From assembly GCA_958421035.1 (NCBI GenBank), contig CATZKS010000048.1, positions 1 through 14,680 on the forward strand: a stretch of 14,680 bases of DNA, in the 5' to 3' direction. This DNA comes from an uncultured Collinsella sp. (lineage in GTDB: Bacteria > Actinomycetota > Coriobacteriia > Coriobacteriales > Coriobacteriaceae). A model generated the notes under the pieces. It did not search any database and was not told where the DNA came from. It saw nothing but the letters and a program-made list of their open reading frames with translations. How positions within the stretch are numbered: position 1 is the first letter of the stretch; each line of letters begins with the position of its first letter. This document shows positions 1-5,634 of the stretch, piece after piece. The translations under genes and the position numbers were made by a program.

Positions 1-313
1 CACATGTGGCAGTTACCTCATTAAGTTGTCATTGCGTTTGGGGCTGTACTTTGCCGATCTTCTTTCTCTTACACGCTAAAAACTGAAACTTCATATGCTC
101 GATCTACTTAAAACCGCAACGGCGGTCTTTTATCAACTTATATGTCGGAACGCGTCTTTGCAAGTACTTTTTTGCCTTTGTTTCAAATGGGGTGGTTTTG
201 CAACCGTCACGCGCCACGCTATGCGAACGTGCCCCGGCTCGGATAAGATGGTGCGATCGAGTTCTACCGCGCTCACCGCAAGTGGTCTTTGCTGCTGAGA
301 TAGGTCATGGCCG
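1..313. other. Left intergenic stretch without a supported gene
   Basis: I see no convincing coding region here. Short open frames exist (for example 95-298) but they lack a ribosome binding site, are rich in Cys and Leu without domain character, and do not resemble the genes to the right. A TTGTCA box at 26-31 is a good -35 match, but no good -10 sits at the right distance. The stretch ends in a strong terminator at 314-350, so it may be the 3' untranslated end of a gene outside the window, or an unidentified small RNA. I found no tRNA, RNase P RNA or SRP RNA signature. Confidence 0.5.
111..131 (+). terminator. Weak hairpin followed by a short T run
   Basis: ACCGC at 113-117 pairs with GCGGT at 122-126 across an AACG loop and is followed by CTTTT. 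A five-pair stem is marginal. It could end a transcript entering from the left, or be chance. Confidence 0.25.
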
Positions 314-350
314 AAAGGGGCCCGTATCCGTTGGGATACGGGCCCCTTTT
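314..350 (+). terminator. Strong intrinsic terminator, 16-bp perfect stem
   Basis: AAAGGGGCCCGTATCC (314-329) pairs perfectly with GGATACGGGCCCCTTT (334-349) across a GTTG tetraloop, with T347-T350 forming the U tract. The A run on the left arm means it could also act weakly on the opposite strand. No gene ending just upstream is recognised. Its right arm (343-349) also forms the outer end of the long inverted repeat at 342-457, so the two structures are mutually exclusive. Confidence 0.75.
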
Positions 351-457
351 CTGTTGTCGGCCAGATACGATGGGTCGCGTGACGTCGTCAGAGGTCGAAT
401 TCGACCGCTAACGACGTTGTGCAGCTCATCATTTCTGGTCGCAAACAGTAAAGGGGC
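342..457 (+). repeat. 116-nt imperfect inverted repeat (long hairpin)
   Basis: The axis lies between 399 and 400 at GGTCGAATTCGACC (393-406). Pairing each position p with 799-p from 342 outward gives 58 opposed positions: 44 Watson-Crick pairs, six G-U pairs (360, 373, 375, 379, 380, 381) and eight mismatches (350, 356, 357, 366, 368, 376, 389, 392), with no bulge. All six non-canonical pairs are G-U when the + strand is transcribed and would be A-C on the other strand. The element has no gene and no recognised function. It could be a structured RNA, a decayed palindromic mobile or repetitive element, or a readthrough-controlling structure coupled to the terminator at 314-350. Confidence 0.75.
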
Positions 458-519
458 ATGAGGGTGTATTGAGGGGGGATGTCTTGCTGTCGGCATCCGC
501 GTGCGGTGCCATTCGCTGT

Positions 520-540
520 CCGTAAATTATACGTTTACGG
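520..540. promoter_or_regulatory. Palindrome upstream of the aldolase gene
   Basis: CCGTAAA (520-526) and TTTACGG (534-540) form a perfect 7-bp inverted repeat around an AT-rich 7-nt centre, about 120 nt before the deoC start. The arms and spacing look like a dimeric repressor or activator site. I could not assign a convincing -35/-10 pair nearby, so its role as operator for deoC is an inference. Confidence 0.4.
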
Positions 541-659
541 CTAATTTCATACCACTTGTCGGAATGCGGACGCTGTCCTTGCATGCCGGGCGTACATTGA
601 ACGTGGTTTTTCGCGTGAAGCCACGAATCGGTTGCCAGCCCTGAACAAGGAGGCCCAGC

Positions 660-1334
660 ATGACGCTTGCCAAACCCATCAATAAATACATCGACTATAT
701 CGATGCCCCCGAGGACACGTTTGAGCAGTATGTCGAGAAGGCGTTAAAGTACAACTTTCGCTGCGTATTTGCGAACCTGCAGGAGTACGAGACGGGCCGC
801 GCCATGCTCGAGGGCTCTGACATCATCCTTGCCGGCGCTATCGACTTTCCCCAGGGCACTATGACGCTTGAGGAGAAGCTTGCGAGGTTTGAGGAATACG
901 CTGCGTGTGGCTTTACCGAGATTGACTACGTTTTGAATCAGGGGTCGATCGAGAACCGCGATTTTGATGCCATCGAGCGCGAGATGACTACCATTGCTGA
1001 TTTTTGTCGCGCGCATGGCATCACTGACAAGGTAATCGTCGAGATGTGCAAGCTGGACGGCGACGACGCCGCCAAGCGCCGTGTATGCGAGATCGCGCTG
1101 GAGGCCAAGCCGGGATTCCTTAAGACATCGACCGGCAGAAGCTTTGGCGGTGCTAAGCTCGAGGACGTGCGGCTGATGCACGAGGTGCTCGGCGATGCCG
1201 TGGCAATCAAGGCGGCGGGCGGTATCCATAATTACGAAGAGGCCTGCGCATTCATCGAGGCCGGCGCCAGCGCGTTAGGTGCATCGGCGGGCATCACGAT
1301 CGTCGAGGGCGCACCGACGGATGAGCGTCGCTAG
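660..1334 (+). CDS. deoC: Deoxyribose-phosphate aldolase (DeoC family)
   Basis: A 224-residue class I aldolase. DeoC cleaves 2-deoxyribose-5-phosphate to glyceraldehyde-3-phosphate and acetaldehyde in cytosolic deoxynucleoside breakdown. The Schiff-base lysine is K155 in FLKTSTG, the second active-site lysine is K184 in IKAAGGI, and the acidic residue is D89 in EIDYVLN. The C-terminal GASALGASAG matches the family phosphate-binding end. Length is normal for the family. The N-terminus departs from the usual IDHTLL pattern (here IDYIDAPED), so a divergent substrate preference is possible. The start is fixed by AAGGAGG at 647-653, six bases before ATG. No nucleoside phosphorylase or phosphopentomutase gene is visible nearby, so it stands apart from a classical deo operon. 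Confidence 0.88.
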   Translation: MTLAKPINKYIDYIDAPEDTFEQYVEKALKYNFRCVFANLQEYETGRAMLEGSDIILAGAIDFPQGTMTLEEKLARFEEYAACGFTEIDYVLNQGSIENRDFDAIEREMTTIADFCRAHGITDKVIVEMCKLDGDDAAKRRVCEIALEAKPGFLKTSTGRSFGGAKLEDVRLMHEVLGDAVAIKAAGGIHNYEEACAFIEAGASALGASAGITIVEGAPTDERR

Positions 1335-1440
1335 CAGACGTATTTGACCTGAGCGATAAAGCTTCACGACCACACGCTGTTCATGTTCGAGACAATATGA
1401 CTTTTTGCCCGTTGTAAACGGAGTCGCGATGGGTGTTCTG

Positions 1441-1446
1441 TATGAT
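1441..1446 (+). promoter_or_regulatory. Candidate -10 box for the HAD gene
   Basis: TATGAT matches the -10 consensus at five of six positions and lies 38 nt before the preferred ATG at 1484. No good -35 sits at 16-18 nt; TTGTAA at 1412-1417 is too far. It is a weak call, but it argues against the earlier in-frame ATG at 1433, which would put this box inside the coding sequence. Confidence 0.25.
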
Positions 1447-1483
1447 GGCTCAGACAAGGTTGTTCAATGACAGGGAGGCATAT

Positions 1484-2326
1484 ATGGCAATCAAAGCCAT
1501 CGCGATGGATATCGACGGTACACTCACCAACGATCAGAAAGTGATTAGCCCGCGTACGCGCGAGAAGCTGCTCGCGGCGCAGGAGTCGGGCATTAAGCTC
1601 ATCTTGGCTTCGGGCCGTCCCGCATGGGGGCTGCACGCCTTGGCGCAGGAGCTCGACCTTCAAAACCATGACGGTCTGCTAGTCGCTTTCAATGGCGCGC
1701 ATGTGGTCGATGCTCAGACCGATGAGGTCCTTTTTGACCAGGCCATGCCGGCTGACGAGCTGCACCGCCTGATTGATCACCTGCGTAATTTTGACGTGAT
1801 CCCTATGATTTCGCTCGGTCGCGATTTGCACGTCGAGGACTCGTACCATTGCATGATTACGCTGCCTGACGGCTCGCAGAAGAATATCGTCAAGTACGAG
1901 CGCGACGCGTGCGATCTTAAGATTCGCGAGGTGGAGAGCCTGCATGAGGTCGCAGATGCTTATCCTGTGGACAAGCTACTCACTGCGGGCGATCCGGCCT
2001 ACCTGCAGGCGCATTACGAGGAGATGTATGCGCCCTTTACCCAGACGCTTTCGGGCATGTTTACGGCCGACTGGTACTTTGAGTACACGGCGCCCGGTAT
2101 CGACAAAGCCCGTGCGCTTGAGGGTGCTCTGCCCAAGCTCGGTATCGATGCCAGCGAGGTCGTCTCGTTTGGCGACGGCCAGAACGACAAGTCCATGATT
2201 GAGTGGGCCGGCACCGGTGTTGCCATGGGCAACGCGGTTGACGAGGTTAAGGCCGTGGCCCAGATGGTGACCGCCAATAACAACGAAGACGGCATTGCGG
2301 TGGCGCTGGATAAGCTGCTGGGTTAG
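1484..2326 (+). CDS. Cof-type HAD-superfamily phosphatase (subfamily IIB)
   Basis: A 280-residue cytosolic phosphatase of the Cof/YbiV/YidA type, which removes phosphate from sugar phosphates or small metabolites. The catalytic motif is MDIDGTLT, with nucleophile D9 and general acid D11. Motif II is ASGRP (S43), motif III is the lysine K208 in GIDKARAL, and motif IV is FGDGQND (D231, D235) with the typical AMGNA after it. The large C2-type cap lies between about residues 85 and 195. ATG 1484 is preferred because AGGGAGG (1472-1478) lies five bases upstream; an in-frame ATG at 1433 has no comparable site. The physiological substrate cannot be named from sequence. A terminator-like hairpin follows at 2349-2374. 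Confidence 0.87.
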   Translation: MAIKAIAMDIDGTLTNDQKVISPRTREKLLAAQESGIKLILASGRPAWGLHALAQELDLQNHDGLLVAFNGAHVVDAQTDEVLFDQAMPADELHRLIDHLRNFDVIPMISLGRDLHVEDSYHCMITLPDGSQKNIVKYERDACDLKIREVESLHEVADAYPVDKLLTAGDPAYLQAHYEEMYAPFTQTLSGMFTADWYFEYTAPGIDKARALEGALPKLGIDASEVVSFGDGQNDKSMIEWAGTGVAMGNAVDEVKAVAQMVTANNNEDGIAVALDKLLG

Positions 2327-2348
2327 AATCGCCGATAATGCATGGTTC

Positions 2349-2374
2349 GGGCGCCTGCTCGCGGGCGTCCTTTT
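2349..2374 (+). terminator. Intrinsic terminator between the two HAD genes
   Basis: GGGCGCC (2349-2355) pairs with GGCGTCC (2364-2370), including one G-U, across an 8-nt loop, followed by TTTT (2371-2374). It ends only a few bases before the ribosome binding site of the next gene, so readthrough or a buried promoter must supply that gene. Confidence 0.6.
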
Positions 2375-2389
2375 GTTAGGGAGGGTGCC

Positions 2390-3049
2390 GTGTCCGCATT
2401 TCCGTTTGACGCCGTTATCTTTGACATGGACGGCGTTTTGGTCGACACCGAGTTTTACTATCAAAAGGAACTCGAGAAGTTTATCGATTATCTGCAGATT
2501 TCTGTGACGCGCGACGAGCTTAATGCGATTGTTGGTTCATCGCACCGTGATTTTCAGCAGGTGCTCGTCGATTGGCATGAGCGTGCGGGTTTGGGCAAGC
2601 TCAGCGTCGAGGCTGCCGAGGCACGCTATGAGGTGTGGGCGAGCGCGTATTCCTGCGACTATAGAAAACTGCTCAACCCCGGCGTTGCCGAGACGCTGGC
2701 GGGGCTGAAAGAACGTGGGGTTCGCGTTGCGCTGGCATCGTCGTCTCCTCTCAACAATATCGAAGAGGTGCTGGGTACCTGCGGCATTCGTGAATACTTT
2801 GAGTTTTTGGTCTCGGGCGAGCAGTTCAAGCGCAGCAAGCCCGATCCTGATATCTATCTGCATGCTATAGATCGTTTGGGATTGCCCGCGGATCGCTGTT
2901 GCTGTGTGGAGGATTCTCTGTATGGCATCACTGCCGGCAAGCGAGCCGGCCTGACGGTCATTGCCAAGCGCGAGGAACGCTTCGGCTTTAGCCAGGATGC
3001 CGCGGACAAGATTATCGACCAGCTGCCGGAGTTGCTCGCGCTTTCTTAA
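2390..3049 (+). CDS. Beta-phosphoglucomutase-like HAD hydrolase (subfamily IA)
   Basis: A 219-residue HAD protein with the variant-3 signature FDMDGVLVDTE (nucleophile D12, acid D14) typical of beta-phosphoglucomutase and related phosphatases. A helical cap covers about residues 18-90. The core has ALASSSP (116-120, phosphate-binding Ser), SKPDPDIY with K150, and CVEDS with E174 and D175 for Mg2+. Either phosphatase or phosphomutase activity is possible; sequence alone does not decide. The start is set at GTG 2390 because AGGGAGGG (2378-2385) lies four bases before it. The upstream in-frame ATG at 2342 would run through the terminator hairpin at 2349-2374. It probably belongs with the housekeeping sugar-phosphate genes to its left rather than with the operon to the right. 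Confidence 0.83.
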   Translation: MSAFPFDAVIFDMDGVLVDTEFYYQKELEKFIDYLQISVTRDELNAIVGSSHRDFQQVLVDWHERAGLGKLSVEAAEARYEVWASAYSCDYRKLLNPGVAETLAGLKERGVRVALASSSPLNNIEEVLGTCGIREYFEFLVSGEQFKRSKPDPDIYLHAIDRLGLPADRCCCVEDSLYGITAGKRAGLTVIAKREERFGFSQDAADKIIDQLPELLALS

Positions 3050-3050
3050 G

Positions 3051-3072
3051 AGCGCGTTAGTTGCGCGTTTTT
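3051..3072 (+). terminator. Short hairpin plus T5 after the HAD gene
   Basis: AGCGCG (3051-3056) pairs with CGCGTT (3064-3069), including one G-U, over a 7-nt loop, and a T5 run covers 3068-3072. It begins two bases after the stop codon. The stem is short, so termination may be partial, with the stronger hairpin at 3130-3172 as backup. Confidence 0.45.
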
Positions 3073-3129
3073 CGGGTCTGATGAGTAAATACCCGACATT
3101 TTGGTGCGGCAGCAAGCATACTTTATGCC

Positions 3130-3172
3130 AAAGCGGGCTCAAGGGCTTGTTGAATGCCCTTGAGCCCGCTTT
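3130..3172. terminator. Perfect 17-bp bidirectional terminator hairpin
   Basis: AAAGCGGGCTCAAGGGC (3130-3146) and GCCCTTGAGCCCGCTTT (3156-3172) are exact reverse complements around a 9-nt loop. The A3 and T3 ends would give U tracts on both strands. It insulates the GntR gene from transcription arriving from the left and ends just 28 bases before the regulator's start codon, overlapping the likely regulator promoter. Confidence 0.75.
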
Positions 3173-3177
3173 AGAAT
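3172..3177 (+). promoter_or_regulatory. Candidate -10 box for the GntR regulator
   Basis: TAGAAT matches the -10 consensus at five of six positions and overlaps the last base of the hairpin. TTGTTG at 3147-3152, in the hairpin loop, is the only -35-like box, at a long 19-nt spacing. The start point would fall about 15-20 nt before ATG 3200, just upstream of or within the ribosome binding site, so the leader would be very short. Confidence 0.3.
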
Positions 3178-3199
3178 TAATTGTGCTGGGAGAGGGTAT

Positions 3200-3943
3200 A
3201 TGCCACCGACTGAAGGACTAACTGACGGTAAAGCAGCGATACCGCTGTACCAACAGGTCATTGATATCATTAAAAACGAAATCAACTCCGGCGCCTACAA
3301 GGCAGGCGCGCGGATACCCAACGAATTCGAATTGGCTGAGAGCTATAAAGTTGGCCGCGTTACCGTGCGACGCGCTATTGAGGAGCTCGTCCAGCAGGGC
3401 TATCTAACGAAGCGACAGGGGAAAGGCACGTTTGTCAATGCCCCCAAGCTCAAGCGCAAGATTCGCCAGAAGGATGACGTCCAGAGTTTTTCGGACGCAT
3501 GCCGCGTTAACGGAATGGAACCGGGGGCGTGTGTCATTTCGAGAAAGATACTGCCGGCGGATTCCACCGAAGCACAGTTCTTTGGTGTTCCCGTTGGAAC
3601 TGACTTGATTTGCGTTGAGCGCGTGCGCACTGCCGATGGCGTCCCTGTCATGCTCGAGAACAACATATATGTTTACGAGGACAACGCCTATCTATCAACG
3701 GCACCTCTATCGAACCAATCCATTTTTGAGTTCGTGCGCAACCGGACGGGCCGCACGCCCGCGTTTACCGACCCGTGCACGCTCGAGATCGCGTGTGCGT
3801 CGCCCGAGGTCGCTCGACTGTTGGCAGTTCCCGTTGGCGAACCCTTGTTTTATATGGAAGCCTTCTTTTTCGATGAGCAGCGGCGGCCGTTTATCATCGG
3901 TCGTCAGCGGATCGTTGGGTCTCGCTACGTTTTTGACATCTAG
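3200..3943 (+). CDS. GntR/HutC-family regulator with UTRA domain
   Basis: A 247-residue transcriptional regulator. Residues 14-80 form the winged helix, with IPLYQQVIDIIKNEI at its start, the recognition region YKVGRVTVRRAIEEL and the wing YLTKRQGKGTFV. Residues of about 95-245 form the UTRA ligand-binding domain, ending in the typical FIIGRQRIVGSRYVF. The domain order and length match FrlR, FraR, NagR and TreR-type repressors, whose effectors are usually the phosphorylated pathway sugar. It is followed by a terminator and then the ten-gene operon, so it probably represses that operon through the palindrome at 4097-4119. The start is supported by GGGAGAGGG at 3188-3196. The specific effector, perhaps a fructosamine-6-phosphate, is inferred from context only. 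Confidence 0.88.
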   Translation: MPPTEGLTDGKAAIPLYQQVIDIIKNEINSGAYKAGARIPNEFELAESYKVGRVTVRRAIEELVQQGYLTKRQGKGTFVNAPKLKRKIRQKDDVQSFSDACRVNGMEPGACVISRKILPADSTEAQFFGVPVGTDLICVERVRTADGVPVMLENNIYVYEDNAYLSTAPLSNQSIFEFVRNRTGRTPAFTDPCTLEIACASPEVARLLAVPVGEPLFYMEAFFFDEQRRPFIIGRQRIVGSRYVFDI

Positions 3944-3953
3944 GACATTGCGA

Positions 3954-3993
3954 ATGGAAACGCCCGGTGGATCATCTCACCGGGCGTTTCCAT
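3954..3993. terminator. Perfect 16-bp hairpin terminator after the regulator
   Basis: ATGGAAACGCCCGGTG (3954-3969) and CACCGGGCGTTTCCAT (3978-3993) are exact reverse complements over an 8-nt loop. The run after the GC core is only TTT, so efficiency may be moderate. It separates the regulator transcript from the operon. An in-frame ATG at 3967 for the transporter lies inside this stem and is not a plausible start. Confidence 0.7.
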
Positions 3994-4053
3994 ACCGTTC
4001 ACGGCGCAAACGCAACCGTTCAACCGCGTTGCGGCAATCAGTTTGAAATTATC

Positions 4054-4082
4054 TTGATGAAGGAAAAAGCTGCTGGTAATCT
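4054..4082 (+). promoter_or_regulatory. Candidate operon promoter with extended -10
   Basis: TTGATG (4054-4059) and TAATCT (4077-4082) are separated by 17 bases, and TGG immediately before the second box makes a TGn extended -10. The predicted start near 4088-4090 falls just before the palindrome at 4097-4119. The boxes are imperfect, so this is the best of several weak options. Confidence 0.4.
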
Positions 4083-4096
4083 ATGGGACGTCATAG

Positions 4097-4119
4097 AACG
4101 TTTGCATTGTGCAAACGTT
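4097..4119. promoter_or_regulatory. Perfect palindromic operator of the operon
   Basis: AACGTTTGCA (4097-4106) and TGCAAACGTT (4110-4119) are exact reverse complements around a TTG spacer. The site lies 43 nt before the first operon gene and just after the predicted transcription start, where a bound dimer would block elongation. The neighbouring GntR regulator is the obvious candidate. The half-site also resembles LacI-family operators (TGCAAACG), so another regulator cannot be excluded. I saw no second copy in the window. It could also fold as a 10-bp RNA hairpin. Confidence 0.65.
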
Positions 4120-4161
4120 GAAGCGAGATGCGATGCAGTCTCGAGTTCTTTGGAGGTATCT

Positions 4162-5625
4162 ATGTCAGATACGAAGGCGAAGAAGACAAACAGACGTTTT
4201 AAGTTCAAATTACCGCATGTCTATACGATCATGTTCTTGCTGATCGTTGTCTTTGCGGTCCTGACTTGGATCGTTCCCTCTGGTCAGTATCAGCGCAAGA
4301 CGATTTCGACAGCGGCGGGCGAGCGTGAAGTCGCCGTTGCTGGAACCTATGAACAGGTCGATAAGAACTACACCGATTCCGAGACCGGCGAGACCATCAA
4401 TCTGGGCCAGGATATCTTCGCGGTTCTGCAAGCGCCCACCAAGGGTATCCAAGAGGCTGCCGACGTCGTTGCGTTCGTCTTATTGATTGGCGGATCGTTT
4501 GCGATCATCACCAAGACCAACGCTTTGAATGCCGGCATGAGCCGTGTGATTAAAAAGCTCAAGAACAAGGACATCCTCATCATTCCCATCACGATGACAT
4601 TGCTGTCCATTTGCGGCACTACGTTTGGTATGTCTGAGGAAGCCCTGCCGTTCTATGCCATCTTCATTCCCATCATGATGGGTATCGGTTATGACTCGAT
4701 GACGGCATTCATCATCTGCTTCCTTGGTCCTAACCTGGGATATTGTGCTTCGACCATCGACCCGTTTAATGTTTTGATCGCCCAAGGCATCATTGGCATC
4801 GAGGGTAATCCGCAACTGTGGCTGCGCGCCGTTTCTTGGGTCATCTTCACTGCCGTCGGTATCGCATGGGCCATGCGCTACGCCATGCGCGTCAAGAAAA
4901 ACCCCGAGTCGTCCATTGTGTACGAGGACGATAAGCTCAAGCGTATTGAGTTTTCCGTGACCGATGCCTCCATCGAGGAAGAGTTCACTATCCGTCAGAA
5001 GCTCGTGCTTATCGATTTTGCTTGCGGTATGGGCATTATCGTCTGGGGTCTTGTTACCCAGGGCTGGTACATGAATGAGATTTCCGCCGTGTTCCTTGGC
5101 ATGGGCTTGCTTGCCGGTATCCTGGGCGGTCTTGACCAGCAGACAATCGCAGAGGAGTTCGTTAAGGGTCTCGCCGACTTTGCGTACGCTGCCATCGTTA
5201 TCGGTATCGCTCGCGGTATTCTGGTCATCGCCGAGGGCGGCATGATCATCGACACCATCCTCCAGGCGCTCGCTACCGCGCTCGCCGGTGCACCCGCCGC
5301 CGTCTACACCACGTTTATGTATATCGTCCTTGGCCTGCTCTCTTTGCTGGTTCCCTCGAGTTCTGGCCTGGCGGCGCTCACCATGCCCGTTATGGGCCCC
5401 CTGACCGAGCTCATGGGCCTCAATCCCGAGGCGGCCGTCACCGCGCTCCAGTTTGCCAACCAGACCATCAACACCATCAGCCCCGTGGCGGGCATGACGG
5501 TCGCCGGTCTTGCCGTGGCTAGGATTTCGTTTGGCCAATGGTGGAAGACCATTTGGAAGTTCTTCATTTTCATGGTCGTCTTTGGCGTGATTGTAACGGC
5601 AATCTCTGGCATGCTTCCGGTGTAG
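4162..5625 (+). CDS. YfcC/DcuC-superfamily permease, probable fructosamine importer
   Basis: A 487-residue integral membrane carrier with roughly 11-13 hydrophobic segments, the first at about 18-38 after a Lys/Arg-rich N-terminus. Family signatures are GTTFGMSEEALPFY (152-165) and LVPSSSGLAALTMPVMGPL (396-414), two re-entrant-like motifs typical of YfcC proteins in the DcuC clan. A soluble segment at about 45-95 carries many acidic residues. The classical frl permease FrlA is an APC-family protein, so this is a different solution. As I recall, the fructose-asparagine importer FraA of Salmonella belongs to the Dcu group, which would fit an Amadori-compound importer here. ATG 4162 is chosen because GGAGG (4152-4156) lies five bases upstream; an in-frame ATG at 3967 sits inside a terminator stem. 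It is the first gene of the operon. Confidence 0.82.
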   Translation: MSDTKAKKTNRRFKFKLPHVYTIMFLLIVVFAVLTWIVPSGQYQRKTISTAAGEREVAVAGTYEQVDKNYTDSETGETINLGQDIFAVLQAPTKGIQEAADVVAFVLLIGGSFAIITKTNALNAGMSRVIKKLKNKDILIIPITMTLLSICGTTFGMSEEALPFYAIFIPIMMGIGYDSMTAFIICFLGPNLGYCASTIDPFNVLIAQGIIGIEGNPQLWLRAVSWVIFTAVGIAWAMRYAMRVKKNPESSIVYEDDKLKRIEFSVTDASIEEEFTIRQKLVLIDFACGMGIIVWGLVTQGWYMNEISAVFLGMGLLAGILGGLDQQTIAEEFVKGLADFAYAAIVIGIARGILVIAEGGMIIDTILQALATALAGAPAAVYTTFMYIVLGLLSLLVPSSSGLAALTMPVMGPLTELMGLNPEAAVTALQFANQTINTISPVAGMTVAGLAVARISFGQWWKTIWKFFIFMVVFGVIVTAISGMLPV

Positions 5626-5634
5626 GTGGTTGTG

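Noticed and set aside
95..298. Possible 67-residue protein in the left intergenic stretch
   Set aside because: No ribosome binding site, no domain character and a Cys-rich, irregular composition unlike the real genes.
192..496. Two small open frames on opposite strands that both contain the peptide GRIRPLTT
   Set aside because: The shared peptide comes from the palindrome centred at 399/400, read on both strands. It shows the inverted repeat, not two related proteins.
2342..2389. Upstream ATG start for the beta-phosphoglucomutase-like gene
   Set aside because: It would translate through a terminator hairpin, and the extra residues are not part of the family. GTG 2390 has the ribosome binding site.
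660..3049. deoC and the two HAD genes as part of the fructosamine pathway
   Set aside because: Terminators and the regulator gene separate them from the operon, and their usual roles do not require it. A link cannot be excluded, but nothing in the sequence supports it.
3967..4161. 65-residue N-terminal extension of the permease
   Set aside because: The early ATG lies inside the terminator stem, and the extension would cover the promoter and operator. ATG 4162 has a good ribosome binding site and the normal family N-terminus.
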